Positions 26,091 to 39,853 of a DNA stretch of 64,000 bases are shown here, one piece after another. Numbering within the stretch: the stretch's first letter is position 1; every line of letters starts with the position of its first letter. Source of the DNA: Pseudomonadota bacterium (lineage in GTDB: Bacteria > Pseudomonadota > Gammaproteobacteria > Burkholderiales > UBA11063); assembly GCA_003962985.1 (NCBI GenBank), contig RXKA01000009.1, forward strand, positions 1 to 64,000. The letters are read 5' to 3'. The notes beneath the pieces were generated by a model. That model saw nothing but the letters and a program-made list of their open reading frames with translations, was not told the DNA's origin and did not search any database. A program made the position numbers and the translations under genes.

Positions 26091-26125
26091 AATTCCGTAG
26101 TAGATACTACGGAATTCTCTTTTTA
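26091..26125 (+). terminator. Terminator after the response regulator gene
   Basis: Twelve-base perfect arms AATTCCGTAGTA / TACTACGGAATT followed by CTCTTTTT. Confidence 0.9.
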
Positions 26126-26138
26126 TAGTGTGAAAATA

Positions 26139-27506
26139 ATGCAGATATTTAATACATTAAGTAAGCAAAAAGAAGAACTTAAAACCATAGAACCAAATAA
26201 ATTAAAAATGTATGCTTGTGGTTTAACTGTATATGATTATGCGCATCTAGGTCATGGACGTCAGGCTGTCGCATTTGATATGATTAGACGCTGGTTTATA
26301 GCAAGTGGTTATGATGTAACATATGTTAAAAACATTACTGATATTGATGATAAAATTATTACTCGTGCTAATGAAAATGGTGAAACTATTCAACAATTAA
26401 CAGAACGTTTCATTCAATATATGCATGAAGATTTCGATCGTTTAGGCGTATTAAGACCTGATTTTGAGCCAAAGGCTACTGAATATATTCCGCAAATGTT
26501 GAATATCATTCAGGATTTAGTTAATAAAGAATTTGCTTATCAAGCGCTGAATGGTGATGTGTATTACCGCGTACGAAAATTTGAAGGATATGGTAAATTA
26601 TCAGGTAAATCATTAGATGATTTGCGCGCTGGTGAACGTGTTGATATTGATAATTATAAAGAAGATCCACTAGATTTTGTATTATGGAAATCGTCCAAAG
26701 AAGGTGAACCGTATTGGGATTCACAATTTGGTAAAGGTCGTCCTGGTTGGCATATTGAATGTTCCGCTATGTCAGAAGATATTTTGGGTAACCATTTTGA
26801 TATTCATGGTGGTGGTCAAGATTTGCAATTTCCACATCATGAAAATGAAATTGCACAAAGTGAGGCTCATAATGGTTGCTCTTTTGCTAATTATTGGATG
26901 CACAATGGTTTTCTCAATATCAATGATGAAAAAATGTCTAAATCTCTAGGTAATTTTTTTACTTTACGTGATGTATTAAATGAATACAGTCCAGAAGTTG
27001 TTCGCTTCTTTATGTTACGAACTCATTATCGGAGTCCATTAAATTTTAGTTATGATAACTTAATTGATGCCAAAAATGCACTAAGTAAAATGTATCAAAG
27101 TTTAAGAAAGTATGATAGCTTAATTGTTGATAGTAAAAATATTGATTGGTCAAATCAGTACGCACAAAAATTTAAAGATGCAATGGATGATGATTTTAAT
27201 ACTTCATTAGCTATTAGCGTATTATTTGAATTAGTTTCTGAAATTAATCGTACCAGTGATATTAATTTGGCGCAGTTATTATTAAATTTGGCAAATTTAA
27301 TTGGTATTTTGATTAGTAATCCTGATGATTTCTTAAAATCAGGTATTGATACAGATAGTAACTATGTTGAAGAAATGATTGCTAAACGTAATCAAGCACG
27401 TGCAGATAAAAATTTTAAATTATCTGATGAAATTCGCGACCAATTACTAGCTGAAGGAATACTTCTGGAAGATAGTAAAAATGGTACAACTTGGCGTAAA
27501 CTATAA
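26139..27506 (+). CDS. cysS: Cysteinyl-tRNA synthetase
   Basis: Charges tRNA-Cys. 455 residues from ATG 26139, where MQIFNTLSKQKEE matches the family N-terminus; GTG 26130 would add three residues. Neither has a clear ribosome site. The class I HIGH-type motif is HLGHGR, and KMSKS lies in DEKMSKSLGNF. Zinc ligands include the Cys of YACGLTVYD, the Cys of WHIECSAMS and the HH of FPHHENEIAQ. It is a single-gene unit between two hairpins. Confidence 0.97.
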   Translation: MQIFNTLSKQKEELKTIEPNKLKMYACGLTVYDYAHLGHGRQAVAFDMIRRWFIASGYDVTYVKNITDIDDKIITRANENGETIQQLTERFIQYMHEDFDRLGVLRPDFEPKATEYIPQMLNIIQDLVNKEFAYQALNGDVYYRVRKFEGYGKLSGKSLDDLRAGERVDIDNYKEDPLDFVLWKSSKEGEPYWDSQFGKGRPGWHIECSAMSEDILGNHFDIHGGGQDLQFPHHENEIAQSEAHNGCSFANYWMHNGFLNINDEKMSKSLGNFFTLRDVLNEYSPEVVRFFMLRTHYRSPLNFSYDNLIDAKNALSKMYQSLRKYDSLIVDSKNIDWSNQYAQKFKDAMDDDFNTSLAISVLFELVSEINRTSDINLAQLLLNLANLIGILISNPDDFLKSGIDTDSNYVEEMIAKRNQARADKNFKLSDEIRDQLLAEGILLEDSKNGTTWRKL

Positions 27507-27517
27507 CAATGATAAAG

Positions 27518-27543
27518 TGCAGAAATAAAATTTATCTTCTGCA
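27518..27543 (+). terminator. Weak hairpin after cysS
   Basis: TGCAGAAATAAA pairs with TTTATCTTCTGCA with one bulged base; only a broken T-run (TGTTATTATT) follows. Confidence 0.4.
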
Positions 27544-27616
27544 TGTTATTATTGTATATAATAGTTAAGTTTAAATTTACATTTATCTAACAATTTAATA
27601 ATTTGAGTATGCTATA

Positions 27617-28808
<1,192 letters not shown>

Positions 28809-28819
28809 ATCGGTGAAGA

Positions 28820-28843
28820 ATCCTTTCTAAAAGGATGTTTTTT
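28820..28843 (+). terminator. Terminator-like hairpin between atpB and atpE
   Basis: ATCCTTT / AAAGGAT with a three-base loop, then GTTTTTTT. It sits inside an operon that must be read through, so it may act as a partial terminator, a processing site or an mRNA-end stabiliser. Confidence 0.6.
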
Positions 28844-28873
28844 TAAAATTTAATTTTTTCATTTTTTACGTAG

Positions 28874-29170
<297 letters not shown>

Positions 29171-29205
29171 TTCAAAATAGCTAGACTTTGTAAAGGAGTT
29201 TAAGC

Positions 29206-29676
29206 GTGGATATTAACGCAACATTACTAGGACAAGCGATAACCTTTGCTATTCTAGTATGGTTTACAATGAAATTCGTTTGGCCGCCTTTAAACGGAAT
29301 GATTGAAGAGCGTTCTAAGCGTATTGCTGATGGTTTGGCAGCTGCTGAAAAAGGTAAGCAACAATTATTAGATGCAGAATCTAGAGTCGCTGATGAATTG
29401 AAAAAAGTTCAAGGACGTGCGAATGAGATTATTGCGAATGCTGAAAAGCGCTCTAATCAAATTGTTGAAGCTGCTAAAGACAAAGCTCAGTCAGAGGCTG
29501 ATAGAATTATCGCCGATGCTAAATCTCAAATCGAGCAAGAGTTTTTACGCATGAAAGAAGATTTACGTTTACAAGTGTCTGATTTGGTTGTACGTGGTGC
29601 AGAGCAAATCTTACGTGCGGAGATAGATCGTTCTCGTCATGAGAAAATTTTAGCTCAACTTAAGACGGAGTTATAA
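29206..29676 (+). CDS. atpF: F1F0 ATP synthase subunit b
   Basis: 156 residues: one N-terminal transmembrane helix (about 8-27, with [11 protein letters not shown] after it) and a long charged coiled coil that forms the peripheral stalk. The start is GTG 29206 with AAGGAG upstream. Standard place between atpE and atpH. Confidence 0.95.
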   Translation: MDINATLLGQAITFAILVWFTMKFVWPPLNGMIEERSKRIADGLAAAEKGKQQLLDAESRVADELKKVQGRANEIIANAEKRSNQIVEAAKDKAQSEADRIIADAKSQIEQEFLRMKEDLRLQVSDLVVRGAEQILRAEIDRSRHEKILAQLKTEL

Positions 29677-29681
29677 TTACA

Positions 29682-30218
29682 ATGTCACAACTGAATGTTA
29701 TAGCTCATCCATACGCTCAAGCTTTATTTAAGATAGCTAAAGAGAAGAAACAAGAGAAATCTTGGATGAATGTTTTAGAAGATTTATCTCTAATTACACA
29801 AAATTCTACCTTTAAAGATATTTTAAATAATCCAAAAGTAAATAGTGAAGATATTATTTCAGTATTAAAATCGCTTTTGAAAAAAGATTTTAATGAAGAA
29901 GTAGTAAATCTTATTGAAGTTTTGGTTGAAAATAATCGTCTCTTGGCGTTAACAGAAATATACTCTATTTTTAGAGAATTAGTTCTGGAAGATCAAAAAC
30001 GTTCAGATGCGATAATTGAGTCTGCGTATGATATGAGTAAAGCAGAAATTGAAGAATTTGAGCATATCTTGTCAAAAAAATTTGGAAAAACTATTACAGC
30101 TACTGTAAATGTAAATCCTGAATTAATCGCAGGTATCAAAGTGACTATCAATGATAAGGTTATTGATGGCTCAGTTAAGGGCAGATTAGATAATTTAGCT
30201 GCTCAACTTACTAAATGA
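29682..30218 (+). CDS. atpH: F1F0 ATP synthase subunit delta
   Basis: 178 residues, connecting the stalk to the F1 head. The N-terminal helical bundle begins VIAHPYAQALFKIAKE, and the C-terminus has the family end block VNPELIAGIKVTINDKVIDGS-x-x-GRL. Five bases separate it from atpF. Confidence 0.95.
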   Translation: MSQLNVIAHPYAQALFKIAKEKKQEKSWMNVLEDLSLITQNSTFKDILNNPKVNSEDIISVLKSLLKKDFNEEVVNLIEVLVENNRLLALTEIYSIFRELVLEDQKRSDAIIESAYDMSKAEIEEFEHILSKKFGKTITATVNVNPELIAGIKVTINDKVIDGSVKGRLDNLAAQLTK

Positions 30219-30233
30219 AAATAGGAGCGATTC

Positions 30234-31775
30234 ATGCAATTAAATCCTTCTGAAATTAGCGATATTATCAAGTCAAAAATTGATGGTAGTCAAAGTTCCA
30301 GTGATTATCGTAGTAAAGGTACGGTTGTATCTGTTACTGATGGTATCGTACGTATTTATGGCTTATCAGAAGTAATGCAAGGGGAAATGATTTTATTCCC
30401 TGGTAATGTTTATGGTATGGCAATGAACTTGGAACGTGATTCCGTTGGTGCGGTAGTTCTCGGTGATTATGAACATATCAAAGAAGGCGATGAAGTATCT
30501 TGTACAGGACGCATTTTAGAAGTTCCTGTAGGTCCAGAATTGGTTGGTCGTGTAGTTGATGCACTAGGTCGTCCAATTGATGGTAAAGGTATTATCAATA
30601 CAAAACTAACTTCTCCAGTTGAGAAAGTTGCACCTGGTGTGATTGCTCGTCAATCCGTTAGTCAACCATTACAAACTGGTTTAAAAGCAATTGATGCAAT
30701 GGTGCCAATTGGACGTGGTCAACGTGAGTTAATCATTGGCGATCGTCAAACTGGTAAAACAGCAATTGCATTAGACACTATTATTAATCAAAAAGGTACT
30801 GGAGTAACTTGTATCTATGTAGCAATTGGTCAAAAAGCCTCTTCAATTGCGAACGTTGTTCGTAAACTTGAAGAACATGGTGCTTTAGGACATACAATTA
30901 TAGTGGCTGCGACAGCATCAGAATCAGCAGCACTACAATTCCTTGCTCCATATTCAGGTTGTACAATGGGTGAGTATTTCCGCGATATCGGTCAAGATGC
31001 GTTAATTGTTTATGATGATTTATCTAAACAAGCGGTTGCATATCGTCAAATTTCATTATTGTTACGTCGTCCACCTGGTCGTGAGGCTTATCCTGGTGAT
31101 GTATTCTATCTACATTCACGTTTATTAGAGCGTGCTGCGCGTGTAAATGCACACTATGTAGAAGAGTTAACTAAAGGTGAAGTTAAAGGCAAAACTGGTT
31201 CGTTAACTGCCCTACCTATTATTGAAACTCAAGCTGGTGACGTATCTGCATTCGTACCTACGAATGTGATTTCGATTACTGATGGTCAGATTTTCGTTGA
31301 AACTGATTTGTTTAATGCTGGTATTCGTCCTGCGATGAACCCTGGTATTTCGGTTTCTCGTGTGGGTGGTGCTGCTCAAACTAAAGTTATTAAAAAACAA
31401 GGTGGTGGTATTCGTTTGGCATTGGCTCAATACCGTGAATTGGCTGCTTTTGCGCAATTTGCTTCTGATTTAGATGATGCTACACGTAAACAATTACGCC
31501 ATGGTCAGATCGTAACTGAATTAATGAAACAGAAACAATTTTCACCATTGAAAGTTTCAGAAATGGCATTAACATTATATGCTATTAATAATGGTGTTTA
31601 TGAGAATGTTCCAGTTAATAAAGCATTAGAGTTTGAAGCTGGCTTTATGGCTTATGCTAAAGCAAATTGTCAAGAAATGCTTGAGCGTGTTGAAAAATCT
31701 GGTGATTTATCTAAAGATGATGAACAGGTTTTAGTTAAAGCGCTTGAAGAATTCAAACTTACATTTGCATTATAA
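30234..31775 (+). CDS. atpA: F1F0 ATP synthase subunit alpha
   Basis: 513 residues, the usual length. It forms the non-catalytic nucleotide sites of F1. The P-loop is [11 protein letters not shown], and the alpha/beta signature [17 protein letters not shown] is present. GGAG precedes ATG. Part of atpIBEFHAGDC. Confidence 0.98.
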   Translation: MQLNPSEISDIIKSKIDGSQSSSDYRSKGTVVSVTDGIVRIYGLSEVMQGEMILFPGNVYGMAMNLERDSVGAVVLGDYEHIKEGDEVSCTGRILEVPVGPELVGRVVDALGRPIDGKGIINTKLTSPVEKVAPGVIARQSVSQPLQTGLKAIDAMVPIGRGQRELIIGDRQTGKTAIALDTIINQKGTGVTCIYVAIGQKASSIANVVRKLEEHGALGHTIIVAATASESAALQFLAPYSGCTMGEYFRDIGQDALIVYDDLSKQAVAYRQISLLLRRPPGREAYPGDVFYLHSRLLERAARVNAHYVEELTKGEVKGKTGSLTALPIIETQAGDVSAFVPTNVISITDGQIFVETDLFNAGIRPAMNPGISVSRVGGAAQTKVIKKQGGGIRLALAQYRELAAFAQFASDLDDATRKQLRHGQIVTELMKQKQFSPLKVSEMALTLYAINNGVYENVPVNKALEFEAGFMAYAKANCQEMLERVEKSGDLSKDDEQVLVKALEEFKLTFAL

Positions 31776-31799
31776 GCTTTATTTTCTTAAGGAATAAAG

Positions 31800-34072
<2,273 letters not shown>

Positions 34073-34087
34073 TAGGAGCAAGGGGTT

Positions 34088-34522
34088 ATGACAACGATGC
34101 AAGTTGAATTAGTAAGCTCGGAAGAACACATTTTTTCGGGTGAAGCTGAGTATGTTGTAGCGCCTGGTTCTGAAGGTGAGTTGGGGATTTATCCCCATCA
34201 CATTTCTTTAATAAATAAGTTAAAACCAGGATTGTTCCGTGTCAAATTACCACAAAAAGAAATACAATTAATTTACGTTATTTCTGGTGGTTTTTTAGAA
34301 GTTCAAGGCAACAAAGTTACTGTTTTAGCGGATGTAGTTGAACGTACTGACGATTTAGATGAAGCTAAGTTGTTAGAGCAAAAACGTATTGCAGAAGAGA
34401 AGCTTAAGAATTCTGGTGCTAGTATGGATAAGGATGATGCCAAGTCCTATGCTGCATTAGAATTGATTATAGCGCAACTTCAAGCTGTTGATTATATGCG
34501 CAAACAGTCGCGTAGAAGTTAA
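34088..34522 (+). CDS. atpC: F1F0 ATP synthase subunit epsilon
   Basis: 144 residues: a beta-sandwich domain (VAPGSEGELGIYPHHISLINKLKPG) and a C-terminal helical hairpin that can inhibit ATP hydrolysis. Last gene of the operon. No terminator follows directly, so transcripts may run on to the strong hairpin at 34867. Confidence 0.96.
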   Translation: MTTMQVELVSSEEHIFSGEAEYVVAPGSEGELGIYPHHISLINKLKPGLFRVKLPQKEIQLIYVISGGFLEVQGNKVTVLADVVERTDDLDEAKLLEQKRIAEEKLKNSGASMDKDDAKSYAALELIIAQLQAVDYMRKQSRRS

Positions 34523-34550
34523 TTTTTTGTCTTGGTTTATTTAATTTTGG

Positions 34551-34579
34551 TTGCGTATATAAAACTCCTGTGCTAAAAT
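34551..34579 (+). promoter_or_regulatory. Promoter of the small lipoprotein gene
   Basis: TTGCGT (34551-34556), 17-base spacer ending TGC, then TAAAAT (34574-34579). It lies about 70 bases before the start codon. Confidence 0.7.
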
Positions 34580-34647
34580 ACGCCCTAAGCTATTGTTTAA
34601 TAAAATAGATAGATTTTATTGCAAAAATTATTGATGAAAGGTATGAA

Positions 34648-34848
34648 ATGAAAAAATTACTAGCTGTTTTGGTTGCTGGTCTTGCTCTAGTAGCATGTTC
34701 ACATAACGAAGAGTCTTCTGCTGCTAATGCATCAGCTACTGAAGCGTCTGCTCCTGCTGCTGAAGCATCAGCTCCTGAAGCATCTGCTCCAGCTCACGAA
34801 GCATCTGCTGTTGAAGCATCAGCTCCTGAAGCGTCTGCTGCAAAATAA
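34648..34848 (+). CDS. Small Ala/Ser/Glu-repeat lipoprotein
   Basis: 66 residues. The signal peptide MKKLLAVLVAGLALVAC ends in a lipobox, so Cys17 should be lipidated. The remainder is a low-complexity repeat of EASAPA-type units (EASAPAAEASAPEASAPA), probably extended and unstructured. No family assignment. It has its own promoter and a strong terminator, which suggests an abundant transcript. AAAGG lies eight bases before the ATG. Confidence 0.75.
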   Translation: MKKLLAVLVAGLALVACSHNEESSAANASATEASAPAAEASAPEASAPAHEASAVEASAPEASAAK

Positions 34849-34866
34849 TTAGTTTTAGTTTTGCAA

Positions 34867-34902
34867 GATAAAAGCCAAGCTCTCAACAGCTTGGCTTTTA
34901 TC
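34867..34902 (+). terminator. Strong terminator after the small lipoprotein gene
   Basis: 15-base perfect arms GATAAAAGCCAAGCT and complement with loop CTCAAC. The T-run is partly inside the stem, and CGTTT follows. Confidence 0.85.
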
Positions 34903-34918
34903 GTTTATAAGTAATAAA

Positions 34919-36007
34919 ATGAATATGATATCAAGTATGCTATCTGCTTTGCGTAGGATTTTTATTGGTTATAGAACCCCACCATGCATGGGCATTGATA
35001 TAGATAGTTCTGCAATTAAAATTGTTGAGCTAAATACAAATACATTAAAAATAAAGAATTATGGTATTAAAGCATTAAATCATGGTTTAATCTCAGTAAT
35101 TAATTCTTCTATTAACGATTTGGATAAAGTTTCAAGTCTAATTAGCCAACAATTGACATTGTTTAGACACAAAATTGATAACGTTGCTATTTCTATACCG
35201 TATGGATCTGTTATCGTTCGTGAATTCATTGTACCAAAAATTAAATCTAAATTAGATTTAGATGATTATGTATTAGAGCAGTTAGTTATCAATTTAGGTA
35301 TAGATGATATTGATTTTGATTATACAATAATTGAAACAACAGATGAAAACTATAAGTTAAATGTAGTTGTAGCGAAAAAAGATCAATTAGATGAATATCA
35401 AGCAATGATTCAAATGACTGGTACCAATATAGCAGCAATTGATATTGAACCATTTGCTATCCAATATCTGTATAGTATTTTGTTGAAAAGAAGAAGCTTT
35501 CAAAATAATGTGTTGGTTTTAGATGTTGGTTATCATCGTATTTATGGATATGTGTTTCAAGATAATAAACCAATTTATTTTAATCATATTAATGTTAGTT
35601 ATAACTATATTTTTGAAGAATATTTACAGCATAATAACATCAAATTAAACAATAACGAAAATATTAGTGTTTTCACAGTTGAATATTTGATAAATAATCA
35701 AATTTATTTAGATAATTTAGTTCAGACCATTTCAACAGATGTAAGTAAGCTGATACAAATTATTAAATCAAGCATACTGGTTGAGAAGAAAATAACCTTG
35801 ACTTCTGATTTTATGACTTATTTAATAGGTGATCAAGCATTATTACCTAACTTATTAGATAATATTGCAGCAAATAATAATATGAATATTTATTATGGTG
35901 ATGAATTGCTGCGTCCATTGAATAATCATGTACCTCGTCAGCATTTAATCCGTCTAATGACAGCTATATCACTTGCTACTTGGGGACATAAAATTGATGA
36001 GAATTAA
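34919..36007 (+). CDS. pilM: Type IV pilus assembly protein PilM
   Basis: 362 residues, an actin-like cytoplasmic ATP-binding protein that docks to PilN. The N-terminal MGIDIDSSAIKIVELN strand-loop and later VLVLDVGYHRIYG are the phosphate-binding loops of the FtsA/PilM fold. It begins the pilMNOPQ operon. The end overlaps pilN by 11 bases. Confidence 0.92.
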   Translation: MNMISSMLSALRRIFIGYRTPPCMGIDIDSSAIKIVELNTNTLKIKNYGIKALNHGLISVINSSINDLDKVSSLISQQLTLFRHKIDNVAISIPYGSVIVREFIVPKIKSKLDLDDYVLEQLVINLGIDDIDFDYTIIETTDENYKLNVVVAKKDQLDEYQAMIQMTGTNIAAIDIEPFAIQYLYSILLKRRSFQNNVLVLDVGYHRIYGYVFQDNKPIYFNHINVSYNYIFEEYLQHNNIKLNNNENISVFTVEYLINNQIYLDNLVQTISTDVSKLIQIIKSSILVEKKITLTSDFMTYLIGDQALLPNLLDNIAANNNMNIYYGDELLRPLNNHVPRQHLIRLMTAISLATWGHKIDEN

Positions 36008-36563
36008 TTTATACAATTATCGTAGTCGTGAAATTTATTATCGTAAATTACGTTTATATGCACTAGCTATAATTTGTATGTTAATAGCGATTATTATCAA
36101 TCTAGCTGCATATTTGTACATTCAATTGGAAATAGCTAATCAGGAAGAGCGTAATAAATTTTTAACAACGCAGATTAGTACAATAAATAATCAAATTTTA
36201 CCAATTCGTAAATTTAAAGCAACAGTAAAAGACATTGAGAATAAAGTTAAAATAATAAATGCAATAGATCATAAGCGGGATATATCTGTTGCGATATTAC
36301 AAAAATTATATTTAGTTATTCCTGAGCGCATTTACTTAAATAGTATGTCTGTTTCGCGTAATGGGGTTGATTTTAAAGGAACATCAGCAGGACCTCTTCC
36401 TATTGCTGTATTTTTGGATAAATTAAGAGAATCGAGTAGTCCTTTTAATGATCCTATTTTGAAATCGAATGATACTAAAGATCAAATTGTGTATGATTTT
36501 GAAATAACAGCAAATCTGAATTTAAACAATCTTCATGCGGAATATGAATCTAATGGCATCTAA
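35997..36563 (+). CDS. pilN: Type IV pilus inner-membrane protein PilN
   Basis: 188 residues from ATG 35997, where MRINLYNYRSREIYYRK matches the PilM-binding N-terminus (RINLLPYRE-like). An earlier in-frame codon at 35973 would extend it into pilM. One transmembrane helix (about 20-45), then coiled coil and a small periplasmic domain that pairs with PilO. Confidence 0.88.
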   Translation: MRINLYNYRSREIYYRKLRLYALAIICMLIAIIINLAAYLYIQLEIANQEERNKFLTTQISTINNQILPIRKFKATVKDIENKVKIINAIDHKRDISVAILQKLYLVIPERIYLNSMSVSRNGVDFKGTSAGPLPIAVFLDKLRESSSPFNDPILKSNDTKDQIVYDFEITANLNLNNLHAEYESNGI

Positions 36564-37155
36564 AATTGAATTAAAAATGAAGATCCGCCCGATTTATTTG
36601 TGGGATATTAAATTATTACTTTTGGTTGCAATACTTTTTACCATGATGATAAGTTTTTTAATTTACAATAATTACACAGTAGACTACCATTTACAACTAG
36701 ATAATTTAAAAATTGAAGAAAATACTCTCAAGCAAGAAGTTAAAGAAAAGTATGGTTTAACTAAAAGTGTTTCGGAGTATACGAACCGAATTAGTCAATT
36801 AACTCAAATTGAAAGTATTGTTAACAGTAGATTTCCTGATCGTGATGAAATTCCTAGTGTTTTGATTCAGGTTAATGAAATGGCAGAGCAATCCAATGTC
36901 GCAATTTCTAGCTTGATACCAAATAATAATGATCGGGTTTTTACTGAAAGCAGCTTACAACTACCTAGTGATATCAGAATTGTTGCTAAAGACTTTAATA
37001 TTTCAGCTACATCTAATTTTAATGATTTTGTGAATTTTGTTTATGGTATAGCTAGTTATCCACGAGTAATGCAAATTCGTGATGTACGAATCAATCGAAT
37101 TGATGATAACAAAGTTAGTATGGATATGGTGTTAACAATATTTTATACAAAATAA
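36553..37155 (+). CDS. pilO: Type IV pilus inner-membrane protein PilO
   Basis: About 200 residues; starts at 36535, 36544 or 36553 are possible, and I chose 36553 because its 11-base overlap mirrors the pilM/pilN junction. A single membrane helix (about 18-40) is followed by a coiled coil and a periplasmic ferredoxin-like domain (SLIPNNNDRVF...FNISATSNFNDFVNFVYGIASYPRV). Forms the alignment complex with PilN. Confidence 0.85.
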   Translation: MASKIELKMKIRPIYLWDIKLLLLVAILFTMMISFLIYNNYTVDYHLQLDNLKIEENTLKQEVKEKYGLTKSVSEYTNRISQLTQIESIVNSRFPDRDEIPSVLIQVNEMAEQSNVAISSLIPNNNDRVFTESSLQLPSDIRIVAKDFNISATSNFNDFVNFVYGIASYPRVMQIRDVRINRIDDNKVSMDMVLTIFYTK

Positions 37156-37159
37156 AATT

Positions 37160-37612
37160 ATGCGTAGGTATATGTTAATTGCGGTGCTTATTGCTCATTG
37201 TGTATATGCAAATACTAGTGATTTAGAACAGATGATGCAAGAATTACATTATCAAAAAACAGATATTGTTGTACCTAGTATTCCTGATTATAAGATGCCA
37301 GCAGTAAATTTTAAGTCAGTACATTTTAAAAACATATTTTCGCAAAATAGATTACAAGATAATACAGAATCAAATTTAAACTTACAAAATTATTCTTTAA
37401 ACCAATTAGAAATGGTTGGTTACATGAGACAAAAAAGCATTGACTACGCTTTTTTAAAGACTCCTTATGAAACGATATTGGTCAAAGTCGGAGATAAAGT
37501 TAAACAAGGATATGTAATAAAAATTTATCCCAATTCAGTTGAGATAGAGGAGTTACAGATTCAAGATAATAAGCATTACCATAGAAAAGTTTACTTAAAA
37601 CTTAAAACTTGA
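37160..37612 (+). CDS. pilP: Type IV pilus assembly protein PilP
   Basis: 150 residues linking the inner-membrane complex to the PilQ secretin. The C-terminal beta-domain reads LEMVGYMRQKSIDYAFLKTP...VKVGDKVKQGYVIKIYPNSVEIEE, the PilP pattern. PilP is normally a lipoprotein; here the N-terminus ends LIAHCVYA, which is a poor lipobox, so cleavage by signal peptidase I after VYA is also possible. Confidence 0.85.
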   Translation: MRRYMLIAVLIAHCVYANTSDLEQMMQELHYQKTDIVVPSIPDYKMPAVNFKSVHFKNIFSQNRLQDNTESNLNLQNYSLNQLEMVGYMRQKSIDYAFLKTPYETILVKVGDKVKQGYVIKIYPNSVEIEELQIQDNKHYHRKVYLKLKT

Positions 37613-37648
37613 AGCGAATAACTATAACAGTTCGAGGTCGAGAATAAA

Positions 37649-39853
37649 ATGAGAAAAACTTTAATCACACTATGTTTAAGCCTTTCAATGTCAATTGTGA
37701 ATGCAGTAACATTAACAAATCTAAATAGCCAACAAAACGGTAATTCACAACTTATCAGTTTTTTCTTCGATACTAATGCAGTTAGCCCATTTATAATGGC
37801 ATCAGGAAATGATTTAATTGTTGACTTTAATAATGTATCTGGGAATAATTTGCAGAACCAATATACTTTTACCAGTGGTTATGTTAAACGAGTTAATCTA
37901 GCAACTGATGGCAATAGATTAAGATTTATTATTTCTGATGGAGCATTATATAACTATCATATCAGACAAAATGGTAATAATGTAATTTTAAGTTTTAATG
38001 GGCAGACCCCTAAGTCATCTGTTACACAAAAATCGGTGGGTAAAATTTATGCCAAAAATACTTATAATTTAGCAGTTACAACTGTTACAGATACAAAGTT
38101 TACTCGTGATGATAGTGGTGGTGGGGTTGTTGAGATTACATATTCAGGCGATAGTCAAATTAGATTAAAAGAGCAGCGCTTAGGTGATAAATTAACCGTT
38201 TCTTTAAATGAGGTCAGTTATGCAGAAAGTATTATTAAACGTTTAGATGTGAGTGATTTCTCAACTCCCATTAAATATATAGATATACAAAAATGGAATA
38301 ATAACCAACTAAACTTAAATATATTGAACCGAGGTTCATGGGATTATGCTATTTACCAATTACAGCATAAATTAGTTATAAACATTCGTAACAATACAGC
38401 GAGTACTGGTTCAACAGGTATTCCTAATCTAAAGCAAGATAAATCAGATCGTATTTCCTTAAACTTTCAAAATATTGATGTGAGAGCGCTATTACAACTA
38501 CTCGCTGATTTTAGTGGTTATAATATATTGGTAAGCGATTCAGTTTCAGGAACAATATCCCTCAAATTGAATAATGTACCATGGGATCAAGCATTACAAA
38601 TTATTTTAAACTCCAAAGGTTTGGGAATGAGACGTGATGGTAATGTTATTCGGATTGCACCAGTATCTGAATTATCTGCGTTAAGTAAAATGCAACAGGA
38701 TAGTCAGAGAGCTCAAGAGGCAGTTGAACCAGTAGATTCATTAACAATACGTTTGAGGTATGCACAAGCGGCATCCGTCCAAGGAATGTTAATGCAAAAT
38801 TCGACAGTATCATCAGTCGCTAATAATGTTTCAAATCCTTTATCAAACAATCCGAATAGTTTATATAGTGGTTTGGGGGGAACTGTTGCAGTAAATACTA
38901 ATAATACCAATACTCCTAGTGGTACAGATACCTTAGTAAGTGGTTCTGCTGCATCCTCAAATGGCATGTTGTCTAATCGCGGTAGTATTTTGGTCGATAC
39001 TCGTACCAATACCCTTATCATCAATGATACACCCTCTCGATTGAAAGAAATTAAAGATTTAATAGATAAAATAGATATTCCAGTAAAACAAGTCCTAATT
39101 GAAGCACGAATAGTTGAAGCAAATAATACATTTGAGCGCGATTTAGGGACTAGACTATTAGTAGCTGGTATCAATGGTAGTGTAACTGTGTCAAATACGC
39201 TAGAAAACGCGATAAACATCAACCAAAAAGGTATTGGGACAATAGTTAATGATCCTAGTGGGTTTATTAATTCCAACTTTAAAACTGCTAGTACGAGTTC
39301 GATGGCAGCAATTTATCAACCCAATAGTAATACTTTAATTGGTTTGGAGATTGATGCATTAGAAGCACAGTATCAAGGGCGTACAATTTCTAGTCCAAAA
39401 GTAATTACAGCAAATTATCAACCAGCCATGATTCAACAAGGGGTACAGATTCCATATCAACAAGCTTCAAGTGCTGGAAATACAAATGTATCGTTTGTAA
39501 ATGCAACTTTAGCGCTACAAGTTACCCCACAGATAACAGAAGATGGTAATATTATGCTAAATGTGGATATCCAGAAAAATTCCCCAAGTAGTACCTTGAG
39601 CGTTCAGGGTACGCCAGCGATTGATACGAGTAGTGTAAATACGCAGGTTTTGGTGCAAGATGGTTCAACTGTGTTGGTGGGCGGTATTTTTATTGATGAC
39701 CAGTCAACGGCAACCAGCCAAGTACCTGGTTTGGGTGATATTCCATATTTGGGGTGGTTATTTAAGAGCCAAATAGTGAAAAACCAGAAAAAAGAGTTAT
39801 TAATATTTTTAACTCCTAGAATTGTAGCAAGTAATCCGAATGACATTCAGTAA
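37649..39853 (+). CDS. pilQ: Type IV pilus secretin PilQ
   Basis: 734 residues, the outer-membrane pore for the pilus. A signal peptide (ends VNAV) precedes two AMIN domains (about 20-115 and 130-245), which bind peptidoglycan. Then come the STN/N0 domain (ISLNFQNIDVRALLQLLADFSGYNI), N1, and the secretin barrel with GRTISSPKVITANYQPAMIQQG and VPGLGDIPYLGWLFKS. A Ser/Asn/Gly-rich insert lies near 385-435 inside the N1 domain. The end overlaps aroK by 14 bases. Confidence 0.95.
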   Translation: MRKTLITLCLSLSMSIVNAVTLTNLNSQQNGNSQLISFFFDTNAVSPFIMASGNDLIVDFNNVSGNNLQNQYTFTSGYVKRVNLATDGNRLRFIISDGALYNYHIRQNGNNVILSFNGQTPKSSVTQKSVGKIYAKNTYNLAVTTVTDTKFTRDDSGGGVVEITYSGDSQIRLKEQRLGDKLTVSLNEVSYAESIIKRLDVSDFSTPIKYIDIQKWNNNQLNLNILNRGSWDYAIYQLQHKLVINIRNNTASTGSTGIPNLKQDKSDRISLNFQNIDVRALLQLLADFSGYNILVSDSVSGTISLKLNNVPWDQALQIILNSKGLGMRRDGNVIRIAPVSELSALSKMQQDSQRAQEAVEPVDSLTIRLRYAQAASVQGMLMQNSTVSSVANNVSNPLSNNPNSLYSGLGGTVAVNTNNTNTPSGTDTLVSGSAASSNGMLSNRGSILVDTRTNTLIINDTPSRLKEIKDLIDKIDIPVKQVLIEARIVEANNTFERDLGTRLLVAGINGSVTVSNTLENAININQKGIGTIVNDPSGFINSNFKTASTSSMAAIYQPNSNTLIGLEIDALEAQYQGRTISSPKVITANYQPAMIQQGVQIPYQQASSAGNTNVSFVNATLALQVTPQITEDGNIMLNVDIQKNSPSSTLSVQGTPAIDTSSVNTQVLVQDGSTVLVGGIFIDDQSTATSQVPGLGDIPYLGWLFKSQIVKNQKKELLIFLTPRIVASNPNDIQ

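Noticed and set aside
38713-39276. Long open frame opposite pilQ
   Set aside because: It lies wholly within pilQ on the other strand, has no ribosome site and reads as low-complexity antisense of the secretin.
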